Part shown: one piece after another, positions 18,820-28,116 of the stretch
Layout of the letters: every line of letters starts with the position of its first letter
Position numbering within the stretch: the first letter of the stretch is position 1
NCBI RefSeq assembly: GCF_039962115.1
Contig: NZ_JAMPKJ010000018.1
Span: forward strand, 1 to 64,000
Direction: 5' to 3'
From: Funiculus sociatus GB2-C1
Lineage (GTDB): Bacteria > Cyanobacteriota > Cyanobacteriia > Cyanobacteriales > FACHB-T130
DNA: 64,000 bases
Position numbers and translations under genes: made by a program
Notes under the pieces: generated by a model
What the model was told of the DNA's origin: nothing
What the model saw: only the letters and a program-made list of their open reading frames with translations
Database searches by the model: none

Positions 18820-19779
18820 ATGGAAAGAAAAATTATCGGGATGTTGAGTGGATATCCAGGTTTGAATCAAAGCGATTGGTTATGGCAACAAACCCCAGGT
18901 TCCTTTGGGGCTTGGGGTGATATTCAAATGCTTGCACAAGCACCAAACCCAGATTTTATGCTACTTTACAACTTTGCTGGCTTTCCCCAGCTTCCTCAGA
19001 AAACAAAATGGTTTTTCAAACAACGACAGCAACAAAGTCGTTATGACCAACAGATGCAAGAATTGCAAGCTAAACTTCGTGGTGTTCCTAAAGAGCGAAT
19101 TATCTCTCTGTGGCGGGAACCACCTTTAAACCCGCAAAGAAATCTCATCTGTTATCAAAAGTCAGAGCCTTATTGTGGATATATTTCGAGTCCCGATGAT
19201 GCTGCGCCGAACTCAGAATATATGCCTGCTATTTGGTATCACCAAAATTCGTTTCGGGAATTGAACGAGATGAAACCTCCAGAAAAGGTGAAGATTTGCA
19301 GTTGGATAACTTCTGGCATCAGCCGTTCAGCTAATCATCGTAAGCGTTTAGAGTTTATGAAACTTCTGAAATCTAGTGAAGTCAAGTTTGATCTGTACGG
19401 CCGAGACTTGCCAGATTGGGCTAATGGGCAGGGAGTTGTTAATAACAAATGGTATGTTATGGCTCCCTACTACTACAACCTGGCGATCGAAAATTATGCT
19501 GAAAATGATTGGTATGTAAGTGAAAAACTTTGGGATTGTTTGTTAGCTTGGTGTTTGCCAATTTATTATGGTGGATCAGCAGCGGATAAATTATTACCGC
19601 CTGGTAGCTTTATTAGACTTCCCAGCCTTGATGAAAAAGGATTAGAAGTAATCAAAGAAATAACTTCTACGCCTGATTATTGGTATGCAGCTAGAGATGC
19701 GATCGCTGAGGCGAGGCAGATTATTCTCCATAAACTAAACTTGCTTGAATGGCTTTCAAACTTTGTTAAAAAGTTTTGA
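18820..19779 (+). CDS. GT10-family (alpha-1,3/1,4-fucosyltransferase-like) glycosyltransferase
   Basis: The key region, residues 217-250, reads YYYNLAIENYAENDWYVSEK followed by LWDCLLAWCLPIYYGG. This is the conserved F-x-L-x-F-E-N-S...D-Y-V-T-E-K-L motif of GT10 enzymes that transfer fucose from GDP-fucose. The upstream segments KICSWITSGIS and FDLYGRD also fit. 319 residues is shorter than Helicobacter FucT but normal for bacterial GT10-like proteins. No GDP-fucose synthesis genes are in the window. Same strand as the two GT4 genes and the exporter. Confidence 0.85.
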   Translation: MERKIIGMLSGYPGLNQSDWLWQQTPGSFGAWGDIQMLAQAPNPDFMLLYNFAGFPQLPQKTKWFFKQRQQQSRYDQQMQELQAKLRGVPKERIISLWREPPLNPQRNLICYQKSEPYCGYISSPDDAAPNSEYMPAIWYHQNSFRELNEMKPPEKVKICSWITSGISRSANHRKRLEFMKLLKSSEVKFDLYGRDLPDWANGQGVVNNKWYVMAPYYYNLAIENYAENDWYVSEKLWDCLLAWCLPIYYGGSAADKLLPPGSFIRLPSLDEKGLEVIKEITSTPDYWYAARDAIAEARQIILHKLNLLEWLSNFVKKF

Positions 19780-19807
19780 GTTTGTCTAAGGGAAATCTCA
19801 GCTATCT

Positions 19808-20782
19808 TCAGACTTTTTGGCGTTTATTCAGAAATCTGTAATATAGAAATATGTCCCGGTAAGGCACGCTTCTTAGCTGCCACTTAAACAGCTTGTCTGC
19901 TAAGTACAACAGCAGCTCGTTGTAAGGAATATTTCTTTTTTTCCACTGGCACAGCTTTTCTAATCGTTCATTTTTAATGCCCATGTAATGTAAGTAAGTT
20001 AATTCCTTGCTGCCATCGTACAAAATTTTGTCTTTTTCTTCAAAATGTTTTGAGGTTATGCAAACACCTGTGTTGTATGCTGATTCTTCATCTAATGTAA
20101 AATTATAGAGTCTGAAGTTCTTTTTCAACGTCATATAATTGAGTACCATTTGTTCGCTCAACCAATGACCAAAAATCTTGACATCGCCATTTGAAAGTTC
20201 TTGTAAGAAATAATCCAAATCCTCTTTGCTGATTAACCCTTGTTTAGACGCCCAGAAACCACTACAGTGAAACCGAAGAGATAAAGCATCCTCGGAGTCA
20301 TAAATTGTCTGAAAAATCTTATAATATTTATTTACATCTTTTCTTCTCAAAGAGCTGATTCTTTGGAAGTCATGGACAACAAAATCATATTGATCTAGCT
20401 TAGAAAAGACATGATCGAGAGGCTGAAATAATAAGGTATCGCAATCTATAAAAACGAATTTTTTAAAATCACCATCAAATGCACAATACTTTCGGCTATG
20501 GGGAACCTTCTGAGTATCTTTGGTTGTTAATCCTTGGTGCGGATATTGATAATAAATTTCATAAAACTGAGAAACGAAGCTATCCCATTTTTTTAAGGAA
20601 TCTTGATTTTCAAACAAAAAAACATTTTTTCTTTGATGAATTTCTTGTTTGACTAAATCAATATTTTCATTATATGGAATTACGCAGACTGCTACGTCAC
20701 CACAATTAGCCTCTATACTATTGAGCAAAGCGACTAGCTGATCGTAAACCTTATCATTAGCTAGGGTGTATATTCCTTCCAC
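19808..20782 (-). CDS. GT8-like glycosyltransferase (Npun_R2821-type), divergent copy
   Basis: One of four paralogues in this block. It carries GIYTLANDKVYDQLVALLNS, the DxD metal motif in FVFIDCDTLLFQPLD, CSGFWASKQG, KHFEEKDKILYDGSKE plus LTYLHYMG, and PYRDIFLYYRFL. A longer TTG start at 20836 is open, but GTG 20782 puts the conserved GIYTLAND at the N-terminus as in its paralogues, and has gagga five bases upstream. It is oriented opposite to the other three. Its C-terminus is extended (repeated LLLYLADKLFKW insert before PYRDIF). Base use is A/T-richer than the core genes. Substrate unknown. Confidence 0.82.
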   Translation of the reverse strand: MEGIYTLANDKVYDQLVALLNSIEANCGDVAVCVIPYNENIDLVKQEIHQRKNVFLFENQDSLKKWDSFVSQFYEIYYQYPHQGLTTKDTQKVPHSRKYCAFDGDFKKFVFIDCDTLLFQPLDHVFSKLDQYDFVVHDFQRISSLRRKDVNKYYKIFQTIYDSEDALSLRFHCSGFWASKQGLISKEDLDYFLQELSNGDVKIFGHWLSEQMVLNYMTLKKNFRLYNFTLDEESAYNTGVCITSKHFEEKDKILYDGSKELTYLHYMGIKNERLEKLCQWKKRNIPYNELLLYLADKLFKWQLRSVPYRDIFLYYRFLNKRQKV

Positions 20783-21195
20783 GATCGTCCTCAGTTTTTT
20801 TCTAAAAATTGACTTATATCCGTTGAGTAGAGACAAGTATACCGTTTACATTAAATAGCTGCCGGTATACTTTCTCTCTACTTTTAGCATAGCACTCGTC
20901 CCCTTGCCCTGAGACTGATAAATTGATTAAAATTGAATAAAGATTTAGCGAAGCCTGGACATTTTATCTTATTTTAAGTATCCTTATGTTATTATACATT
21001 AGGGTACCTGTATTTAGTATAATTGGGGAACTTCATCAGTTGGAATAAACTGTTTCCAGCGACTGCATCTCCCTTCAAAGCTAGGTAACTGCTCAGGACT
21101 CTTTCTTAAATTTAAAGACAGAAGTTACAATAGGCAACTCTTCGCAAGGTTGCTAACTGAGGTTTTGAAAATTCCAGGAAATTATACATCATTTT
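20783..21195. other. Divergent intergenic region between GT8-like genes
   Basis: 413 A/T-rich bases separating two head-to-head paralogues. No ORF or strong hairpin was seen. It should contain both promoters; I could not assign -10/-35 boxes with confidence. Confidence 0.4.
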
Positions 21196-22167
21196 ATGAA
21201 TGGCATTTGCACCCTTGGTAATGACAAGGTATACGACCAGTTGGTGGCTTTGCTCAACAGTATTGAAGTGATATCCGGACTAGAGACTCCTGTCTGTGTA
21301 TATCCCTTTGATGATCAAACAGAGAGGATTGCATCTGAAATAGCGAACCGACCCAACGTCTTTATTTACGACGATCGAGAGTCAATCGAGCGCTGGGATC
21401 AGTTTATGCTGAATGCTGCCCCTGATCGTTTAAATCCGAACAAACGGCTTTATGGCGCTCATCGGCGATTTTGTGGTTTTGATGGACCATTTGAGAAGTT
21501 TGTTTACATGGATGCTGATACCCTGTTGATGAACTCACTGAACCCTATCTTTAAGCAATTGGAACGAGTTGATTGGGTGGTTTATGATTTTCAATTTTTA
21601 GATGCTACCAAAGTTTACAATATAAAGTCACCAAAGCTGTTTCAAGTGTTTGAGAAAAAGCGAGTTGATTCGGAAATATTTTGTTCTGGATTCTATGGAG
21701 CTAAGCAGGGACTCTTTCAGCAAGAGCAACGAGATTGGCTGATATCTAAATTGAGAGAAGGGGAAGGCGAAATCCTGTATTCGGGTGCTGGGGAACAGCC
21801 ACTGATAAACTATATGGTAATGAGATCGCAACTTTCCTCTTGTAATTTGGCTCAACATTTACCAGAAAGTGAAAGAACGGGGTGTAGTGCAACTTCCAAG
21901 CATTTTCAAGAACAAGATCGCATATTGTACGACAAGGGGAATCGTCTCACTTACATTCACTATATTGGGGTTCAGCCTAAAACTATTGAGAGTGTATGTG
22001 CTGGAGAAAATATTGAATTTCCCTATCGTGACTTGTTTTTACACTACCGCTACCTCCACGAACCAGAGAAGCGTCCAGTTTTTACAAGCCCTGGAAAACC
22101 GCACGATTATACACCGCCCCCAAGTGTTTTAAAAAGAGTTTTGAGAAAGTTGAAATTAACTCGTTGA
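21196..22167 (+). CDS. GT8-like glycosyltransferase, paralogue 2
   Basis: 323 residues starting MNGICTLGNDKVYDQLVALL. DxD is in VYMDADTLLMNSLNPIF; then FCSGFYGAKQGLF, KHFQEQDRILYDKGNRLTYI, HYIG, and PYRDLFLHYRYL. The fold suggested is GT-A, GT8-like, with UDP-sugar and manganese bound at DxD. The first ATG leaves the conserved motif at the exact N-terminus. Nine bases separate it from paralogue 3, so 2-3-4 are very likely one transcript. Confidence 0.85.
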   Translation: MNGICTLGNDKVYDQLVALLNSIEVISGLETPVCVYPFDDQTERIASEIANRPNVFIYDDRESIERWDQFMLNAAPDRLNPNKRLYGAHRRFCGFDGPFEKFVYMDADTLLMNSLNPIFKQLERVDWVVYDFQFLDATKVYNIKSPKLFQVFEKKRVDSEIFCSGFYGAKQGLFQQEQRDWLISKLREGEGEILYSGAGEQPLINYMVMRSQLSSCNLAQHLPESERTGCSATSKHFQEQDRILYDKGNRLTYIHYIGVQPKTIESVCAGENIEFPYRDLFLHYRYLHEPEKRPVFTSPGKPHDYTPPPSVLKRVLRKLKLTR

Positions 22168-22176
22168 GGAATAGGT

Positions 22177-23067
22177 ATGAGTCGGGGAATTTATATAGTT
22201 GCTAATGACCGCGTGTACGATAATGCGATCGCGCTCCTTAATAGTATTCGTTCTTACGATCCCGAAGTACCCGTTTTTCTCATTCCATTTAATGAAGAAT
22301 ATCAGAAAGTCGCCGATACTCTCAACAAATTACACAATGTTCAGCTTTTTCCTAACTTAGAGTTTATAGATCAATTTACCAAAAAAATTGGAGAGATATT
22401 TGATCGGGATTTTTTAGCCTTACCGAATAAAATGCGTAAATTAGCGGTATGGTTCGGCCCGTTAGATGAATTTCTTTATATTGATACTGATATTATCGTA
22501 TTCAATAAGATTTCAGATGTCTTAAATAAGCTATCTGAAGTAGGTTTTATCTGTTGCGATTATCATCATGCTAACGAAGGCTTGCGGAACATATTTTCCC
22601 CCTATGTGAAAGAACACAACATCTTCACTGAAGCGGAACTTCAAGACGTTTTTAATAGTGGTCTTTGGGCTTCTAAAAAGGGAGCAATTACAGAACAGCA
22701 GATGGATGAAATACTACGCGAGTGTGCAACCCACCGCGAGTATTTCGACTTTACTCAAGGAGTAACAGACCAGCCAATTCTCAACTACATGGTGCTTAAG
22801 CTTATTCCCAAACGTTACAATATTGTTAAAACTCCAGAAGGAGAACCTGGTAGTTGGGCTGGTTCTAAACACTTTCAGGAGAAAGACCACGTCCTTTACG
22901 ATCAGGGTAAACGTCTAATATATCTCCATTGGGCAGGTACACCGCTTAAACCGGGGGGCGCATACTGGGACTTATGGGAACATTATCGCTACCTTAAAGA
23001 AGATAAGCCTTCATGGCTGCAAAAATTGGTAAGTCGCCTATTTTCTGCTACTACTACCCGTACTTAG
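22177..23067 (+). CDS. GT8-like glycosyltransferase, paralogue 3 (most divergent)
   Basis: 296 residues starting MSRGIYIVANDRVYDNAIAL. DxD is in LYIDTDIIVFNKISDVLN; then FNSGLWASKKGAI, DQPILNYMVLK, KHFQEKDHVLYDQGKRLIYL, HWAGTPLKPGGAYWDLWEHY. It lacks the PYxDxFLHYR ending of its sisters and has WDLWEHYRYL instead, so its acceptor may differ. The ribosome-binding site gaggaataggt precedes the ATG. Spacing to the next paralogue is 16 bases. Confidence 0.85.
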   Translation: MSRGIYIVANDRVYDNAIALLNSIRSYDPEVPVFLIPFNEEYQKVADTLNKLHNVQLFPNLEFIDQFTKKIGEIFDRDFLALPNKMRKLAVWFGPLDEFLYIDTDIIVFNKISDVLNKLSEVGFICCDYHHANEGLRNIFSPYVKEHNIFTEAELQDVFNSGLWASKKGAITEQQMDEILRECATHREYFDFTQGVTDQPILNYMVLKLIPKRYNIVKTPEGEPGSWAGSKHFQEKDHVLYDQGKRLIYLHWAGTPLKPGGAYWDLWEHYRYLKEDKPSWLQKLVSRLFSATTTRT

Positions 23068-23083
23068 GGCTAGGAGAATTTTT

Positions 23084-24091
23084 ATGGTTAATGGTATTTA
23101 TACACTAGCTAATGATGTGGTCTACGACCAGTTAGTAGCACTGCTGAACAGTATTGAAGTCAATGTCAGCCCAAATATCCCAGTTTGTATCATTCCCTAC
23201 GACTCTAAATTAGATAAAATTCGTGCCGAGGTAGCAACGAGAGATAACGTTACCTTGTTTGAGGATGCTGACGCGATCGCTTACTGGGAAAACTTTGCCG
23301 ATCAAGCTTGGAATGCCCATCAAAACGCTCAAAAAGTTTGGCAGGAAAGAGGCTTGCCAGTAAATTATCGTTTAGCAAGACACCGGAGACTTTGCTGCTT
23401 TGATGGGCCTTTTGATAAATTTATCTATTTTGATGCAGACACCCTAGCAATGAAATCTCTTGATGAGGTTTATCAAAAGCTAGATGAGTACGATTGGGTG
23501 ACAAATGATTTTCAATATAAGTCGAATCTGCATTATGTTTTTGAGCCGCAAGAAGAGACACTAATAAAAATTTTTAATCCTGAAAAATTGAAATCTCACA
23601 TTTTCTGTTCTGGTTGGTTTGCTTCTAAAAAAAATGTTTTTGATCGGGAAAGAATCGAAAATTTGTTGGGCAAACTCAAGGCGGGCGAAGCTGATGTAAT
23701 GTCCTTGCGCTGTATTGACCAACCACTACTAAACTACATGGTCTTACGCAGTGACATTCCTTACTATAATTTCGCCTATCATAATCCAGAGGAGACAACT
23801 GGTAGTCATTGGTCGTCGAAGTTTGAAGTAGTAAATCAAGTATTTTACGACAAAGGGCAACCGCTTACTTATCTGCACTATATGAGTATATCGTCGTCGA
23901 AATTTGCTCGACTGTGTGCAGGTGAAGATGTGGATATTCCCTATCAAGATGTGTTTCTGCATTACCGATTTTTAAAATCCCCTGAGCAACGTCCTCAGCG
24001 ACTTGTTCGCCCAAATTGGATAGTTCGCGCTCAAAGAGCTACCAACAGGTTTATTAATAAAAAAATTCGTAATGTTAAACACAAGTTTTGA
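23084..24091 (+). CDS. GT8-like glycosyltransferase, paralogue 4
   Basis: 335 residues starting MVNGIYTLANDVVYDQLVAL. DxD is in IYFDADTLAMKSLDEVY; then FCSGWFASKKNVF, DQPLLNYMVLR, VFYDKGQPLTYLHYM and PYQDVFLHYRFL. The C-terminal 35 residues are basic (ATNRFINKKIRNVKHK), which could hold the enzyme at the membrane. Good ribosome-binding site (ctaggagaattt). It is the last gene of the array; a hairpin repeat follows. Confidence 0.85.
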   Translation: MVNGIYTLANDVVYDQLVALLNSIEVNVSPNIPVCIIPYDSKLDKIRAEVATRDNVTLFEDADAIAYWENFADQAWNAHQNAQKVWQERGLPVNYRLARHRRLCCFDGPFDKFIYFDADTLAMKSLDEVYQKLDEYDWVTNDFQYKSNLHYVFEPQEETLIKIFNPEKLKSHIFCSGWFASKKNVFDRERIENLLGKLKAGEADVMSLRCIDQPLLNYMVLRSDIPYYNFAYHNPEETTGSHWSSKFEVVNQVFYDKGQPLTYLHYMSISSSKFARLCAGEDVDIPYQDVFLHYRFLKSPEQRPQRLVRPNWIVRAQRATNRFINKKIRNVKHKF

Positions 24092-24120
24092 AAACCTAAT
24101 CCAATTTAGGCAAAATATAT

Positions 24121-24160
24121 GGCGATTAAAAATCGCGGCTACATTAATAAAGTTGTAGCC
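24121..24160. repeat. Double hairpin after the GT8-like array
   Basis: gcgatt ... aatcgc (24122-24136) and ggctaca ... tgtagcc (24137-24143 with 24154-24160) are adjacent inverted repeats without T tracts. They lie between convergent genes and may mark the mRNA end or be a dispersed repeat. Confidence 0.45.
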
Positions 24161-24252
24161 CTAAACTTGTAGTATGACGGCAATGTGCTGCTCCCGTTTT
24201 GCATACTAAAAATCTCATTGATAGCAACTAAAGCTGTCAAAAACATAAGGTT

Positions 24253-24879
24253 TTAGTCTTCACTCTCCCATGCCGCTTGAAAAAAGTCTCGTTCGCACAA
24301 CATAGCATAGCGATAAGTTGATGTTACAGATGCTGTGGCGCTGGCGTAGCGGTTAACTAGCTTTTCCAGCTTTTCAGCCAGATGGTCAAATTCTTGGCTG
24401 CTGTAAGTGCGAATCCAGTCAGAGTATCGATGGTCTGGAATCCCCTTTTGAGCGAGTTGCTGACCTAAGAAAAGATAAAGACGCATACAGGGTGCCATTG
24501 CCACAGCGATCGCGCCAATATTAGAACCCCAAGCTGTAGCTAGCAGAAAATCAGTATAACGGCGCGTCGCGGCTCCCGGTTCTACTGCCGCTAAGTCTAC
24601 TCCCCACTCTCGCGCATATCCTTGATGCAGGCGAAGCTCATCCAAAACACCGCCTGCGAGGGTGTGGAAGATGTTAAATGCCTCAGAGTCGGGAGCCTTA
24701 GCTGCGGCGATGCTATAGGCACGGGCAAAAGCTTCTAAGAAAAAAGCATCTTGCCCCACGTAGTAGGCAAATCGCTCTTGAGGCAGCGTACCGTCAGCAA
24801 TGCCCTGAACAAAGGAATGCTTAAGGCAGGCTTGCGCTAAATCTTGATTAGTCTGCCACAAGTCGCTGGATAAGGTCAT
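24253..24879 (-). CDS. tenA: TenA-family protein (thiaminase II / aminopyrimidine aminohydrolase)
   Basis: TenA enzymes recover the HMP pyrimidine of thiamin by hydrolysing thiamin breakdown products. Visible family features: SDLWQTNQDLAQACLKHSFV, RFAYYVGQDAFFLEAFARAY, an APCMRLYLFLG segment with the Cys expected in the active site, and the C-terminal EFDHLAEKLEKLVNR with FFQAAW. The start is ATG 24879, as homologues begin close to this helix; a TTG at 24930 would add 17 unlikely residues. No TPP riboswitch was recognised upstream. Confidence 0.9.
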   Translation of the reverse strand: MTLSSDLWQTNQDLAQACLKHSFVQGIADGTLPQERFAYYVGQDAFFLEAFARAYSIAAAKAPDSEAFNIFHTLAGGVLDELRLHQGYAREWGVDLAAVEPGAATRRYTDFLLATAWGSNIGAIAVAMAPCMRLYLFLGQQLAQKGIPDHRYSDWIRTYSSQEFDHLAEKLEKLVNRYASATASVTSTYRYAMLCERDFFQAAWESED

Positions 24880-24933
24880 AAACTGCTTTGAGAATATTGG
24901 GTGGGCGGATGCCCCTAGCCTACCCCACAAGAC

Positions 24934-25698
24934 TTACAAAAGCATTTGCAGTAGTAGCGAACCAATCCCTCCCAGGAAGTTCATCAGATTTCCACCGCCG
25001 CTACCTGGTTGTTTCGGAGGTGTAGTAATCTCTTTAATGAAAAGTTGGGCGGTTTGGTAGCCTTGCATATTCCCCTGGACTGTAAAAATTTCTGCGGCCC
25101 TTTGGGAATCCAGCACCGCCCCTTGGCGATCGCCTGCTTGGTAACGAGCTACTCCACGAGCAAAATAGGCGGCAGCAAACTGAGGTTTAAGAGCTAGAGC
25201 CTGATTGAAATGAGCGATCGCTCCTCCTTGATCCCCTTTCTGGCCTTCTACCACGCCCCAAGTATAGAATTCCTCAGCTGTGGCTGCGTAGTTGGGGATA
25301 CCTATAGCAGCCTGAAAGTTAGCACCGTTGACATTGGCACTAACCATACTTGCATTAACTAAATAACTTTCTCTCAGGTCAGCGCCAGTTAGGTTAGCAC
25401 CAGTCAAGTTAGCACCAGCCAAGTTAACACCAAACAATGAAGCGCCGCTGAGGTTGGCACCAGCCAGGTTAGCACCAGTCAAGTTAGCACGACTTAGGTT
25501 GGCACGGCTCAAGTCAGCGCCACTCAGATTTGCTCCCGACAGGTCAGCTAAAGCAAAACCTGCTCCACTCAAATTACACTGCGGACATTGTTTAGTTGCC
25601 AACAGCTGCCTGAGATGTTGCACATCTTCAGCTATTGCGGGAACTGCTAGGGAAATTGTTGCCAATAATGCTGCTGTTGCGGCGATTTGGGGTTTCAT
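24934..25698 (-). CDS. Exported pentapeptide-repeat and TPR protein
   Basis: 254 residues. Signal peptide 1-23 (AALLATISLAVPAIAED). A CPQC pair near 38-41 is followed by about 17 A(N/D)LSG-type pentapeptides to about residue 130, which form a right-handed quadrilateral beta-helix. Two TPR-like repeats (GGAIAHFNQALALKPQFAAA, ARGVARYQAGDRQGAVLDSQ) follow, and a Gly-rich hydrophobic end. Common in cyanobacteria, and probably a periplasmic or lumenal scaffold; partner unknown. tenA follows it on the same strand. Confidence 0.88.
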   Translation of the reverse strand: MKPQIAATAALLATISLAVPAIAEDVQHLRQLLATKQCPQCNLSGAGFALADLSGANLSGADLSRANLSRANLTGANLAGANLSGASLFGVNLAGANLTGANLTGADLRESYLVNASMVSANVNGANFQAAIGIPNYAATAEEFYTWGVVEGQKGDQGGAIAHFNQALALKPQFAAAYFARGVARYQAGDRQGAVLDSQRAAEIFTVQGNMQGYQTAQLFIKEITTPPKQPGSGGGNLMNFLGGIGSLLLQMLL

Positions 25699-25761
25699 AT
25701 CGAGTCGTACAGCCGTAACGCTCTATTTTCCCCAGCATAAACCATTAAGGAATTCTCTGCT

Positions 25762-25956
25762 TTATCGTGCAGAATTATATCGCTCGGCACTTTCGGGAGC
25801 CTGATTATTAGCCAGAGGCAAAAGACTGACAATTTGATCTGCGGTTTCTTGCAAGTTGATTTTTGAATAGGTCAGGGGAGCATTTGACCAGCTGTGTCCT
25901 AAAAACAGGTTGAGCGAAAATGTCAGTGTGGCGGCTACCATAAATTTTTCCAACAT
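25762..25956 (-). CDS. Small exported protein, 64 aa
   Basis: The N-terminus MLEKFMVAATLTFSLNLFLG is a plausible signal peptide or anchor. The rest (TYSKINLQETADQIVSLLPL) has no recognised motif. A strong purine-rich site (ggggag) lies six bases before the ATG, which supports translation. Confidence 0.55.
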   Translation of the reverse strand: MLEKFMVAATLTFSLNLFLGHSWSNAPLTYSKINLQETADQIVSLLPLANNQAPESAERYNSAR

Positions 25957-26199
25957 TTCAATCTCCCCTTCCCCTCACCAGATGATTTACGGTATGTAAA
26001 TCTGTATTACTAATATGGTTAATTTATTTTTAAGCTTGGGTGATCGAAACCTAGAAAAAAACGTGACAGTCTTCTTCCTTAGGAGTGATTTTGGTCACTG
26101 ACACCAGAAATAGTATTTACAGAGGCGATCGCTAATAGCAAAATGAACCGGGGAAAAAGTGCGATCGCGCTCAAAAACTATTTTTGGTTACGTCCGTAC

Positions 26200-27315
26200 T
26201 TACTTAACAACTGAACGTTGGCGTTGTCGCCGCCAAGCAGGGAATAAAGCGCCTAACGTCAATAAACCAGCCGTCGTAGCAGGTTCTGGGACTGAAATAT
26301 TAAGCGGTTGCGAAGTGTAAGCTATACCGATAGGACGCAATAACTTATTACTGGTGGGTACAAAAATAGAACCATTATTACCCGGTGAGGGTAAGGGTTC
26401 TCCTGTAACTCCGTCATAACGAAGGATGGTGCCAAAGTTAGTATTTATGTCAAAGCCTACAGTGTAGAGAATATCATCAACGCCAAAGGTCAAGTTACCG
26501 ATGAAATTGCTACTCGGAACTGTCTCGGTGTAATTGGTTGATAAAACATCAATCTGCATCCCTGTGTTCAAGTCGTAACGTCTGATGTCGTTAGCGAAAT
26601 CACTGACAAAGAGATCGCTATTAGAACCAAAAGCTAATCCCAGCAAACTAACAAAGCCAAGACTGTCTGGTGATGGTGTTGGCTGTTCGATAAACACCGT
26701 AGAAGTTTTTGTTTTCAGATCAAACCGCAGCACTTGACTGGGGAGTCCCGAAAAAGTGGGATTGCCGTTAACAGCAATACTACCCTGAGTAGTGACATAG
26801 AGGCTGCCATCAGAACCGAAAAGTAAGCCGTTCGGCCCGTTTAATCCGCCTGCTTGACCATTTCCAGAGGCGAAAACATCAATAAAATCTCCCGTTTTTC
26901 CGTCATAACGGAGGATTTGGTCACTGAGGAAACTACTGACGTAGAGATAACCATCGGGGCCAAACGCATTACCATAAGGACGAAATAAGCCGCCGCCAGA
27001 GGCGAAAACATCAATAAATTTCCCCGTCTTTCCGTTGTAGCGAAGGATGGCAGAAGTTTCTGGGGTGTTTCCACTAGAGACGTAAAAGTTGTCGTCAGGG
27101 CCGAAGTTCAAGTCATCTGGTGCAATTAATCCACCCGTACCAGGAGTGATGAAATCTCCAAGATATGCTCCACTCTGTTCGTCAAACAGCAGTACGTTGT
27201 TACCTGTGGTATTGCCGACTAATATAGCTGCATTGGCAGAAGATAGACCCAAAGAAAAGGTAGTGAAAGCACTGAGAACCAGTGAAACTTTAAGGACAGC
27301 AAGCTTTTCGTGCAT
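26200..27315 (-). CDS. PEP-CTERM protein with NHL/SMP-30-like beta-propeller
   Basis: A secreted protein with signal peptide (LKVSLVLSAFTTFSLGLSSA), about six repeats of the type ILRYNGKTGKFIDVF and LYVSSFLSDQILRYDG forming a propeller, and a C-terminal sorting signal: VPEPATTAGLLTLGALFPAW followed by RRQRQR. PEP-CTERM tails are cut by exosortase during export and linked to extracellular polysaccharide production. I chose ATG 27315; a GTG four codons upstream is open. No exosortase gene is in the window. Confidence 0.9.
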   Translation of the reverse strand: MHEKLAVLKVSLVLSAFTTFSLGLSSANAAILVGNTTGNNVLLFDEQSGAYLGDFITPGTGGLIAPDDLNFGPDDNFYVSSGNTPETSAILRYNGKTGKFIDVFASGGGLFRPYGNAFGPDGYLYVSSFLSDQILRYDGKTGDFIDVFASGNGQAGGLNGPNGLLFGSDGSLYVTTQGSIAVNGNPTFSGLPSQVLRFDLKTKTSTVFIEQPTPSPDSLGFVSLLGLAFGSNSDLFVSDFANDIRRYDLNTGMQIDVLSTNYTETVPSSNFIGNLTFGVDDILYTVGFDINTNFGTILRYDGVTGEPLPSPGNNGSIFVPTSNKLLRPIGIAYTSQPLNISVPEPATTAGLLTLGALFPAWRRQRQRSVVK

Positions 27316-27533
27316 GGATATGTACACTTTTTTATGATTTATTACAAATAATTTCTACAATATCGGGAAATTACCAGTATAAAAAGTTTTTTCTATACAA
27401 ATGATGTTTAAGTACAAACCGAACCAAATTCAGAGGAAGCATAAAGACGTAAGCGTATCGCGACCATCCATAAGAGAGCGATCGCATTTGGGTTATGTTA
27501 TGACTACACTTACACTGAGTTAAAAATTTGGCT

Positions 27534-27968
27534 ATGCGTCAGTTATTACCCGTATTACCCGCGCTTGTAGGTGTAGCAACTCTAATCAGTTTAGGCACCA
27601 CCGCCCCAGCAATGGCAGATGCAACAACTGATGTAACAGGCGTACACATAGCTCAACGCCCTAACTGTAACAATCCTCAAACTCAAGCAGAAATGAACGC
27701 TTGTGCTGGGTTGTCTTATCAAGCCGCTGACAGAAGGCTCAACCAAGTTTACCAGCGACTCCTGCCAAAGTTGACAAGCTCCCGCCGCCAGAAACTGATT
27801 ACTGCACAACAGACATGGATCAAGTTTCGAGATAGCAGTTGTGCTTTTGAGAGAAGTGAAGTTGAGGGGGGAACAATGGAACCGATGATTTACAGTGGAT
27901 GTCTTGCAGAGACGACAAGACAGCGTACAGCACAATTAGAAAGTTATCTTGCTGATACAAATAAGTAA
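27534..27968 (+). CDS. LprI-like (DUF1311) exported protein
   Basis: The signal peptide is in the first 28 residues (ALVGVATLISLGTTAPAMAD). The mature part has the lysozyme-inhibitor-LprI signature: CNNPQTQAEMNACAGLSYQA, ADRRLNQVYQRLL, LITAQQTWIKFRDSSCAFE, and C near the end, the four Cys expected for two disulfides. The family is periplasmic, with lysozyme inhibition shown for some members. ATG 27534 is preferred over TTG 27528. Confidence 0.88.
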   Translation: MRQLLPVLPALVGVATLISLGTTAPAMADATTDVTGVHIAQRPNCNNPQTQAEMNACAGLSYQAADRRLNQVYQRLLPKLTSSRRQKLITAQQTWIKFRDSSCAFERSEVEGGTMEPMIYSGCLAETTRQRTAQLESYLADTNK

Positions 27969-28116
27969 ATTGAGAGTGCGATCGCACTACTTAAATGAAA
28001 TAGTGAAGAATGCGATCGCTGCATTCCAACTCAACCTCTGCAACTGGATATATTCTGCTTTGTATCAAAGAAATAACCCTAGCTCCTACGAGGGTTGAGG
28101 ACTACTGGATTTGCAA

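Noticed and set aside
24880-24930. TPP riboswitch for tenA
   Set aside because: The upstream space is only a few bases after the pentapeptide gene, and no THI-box sequence was seen.
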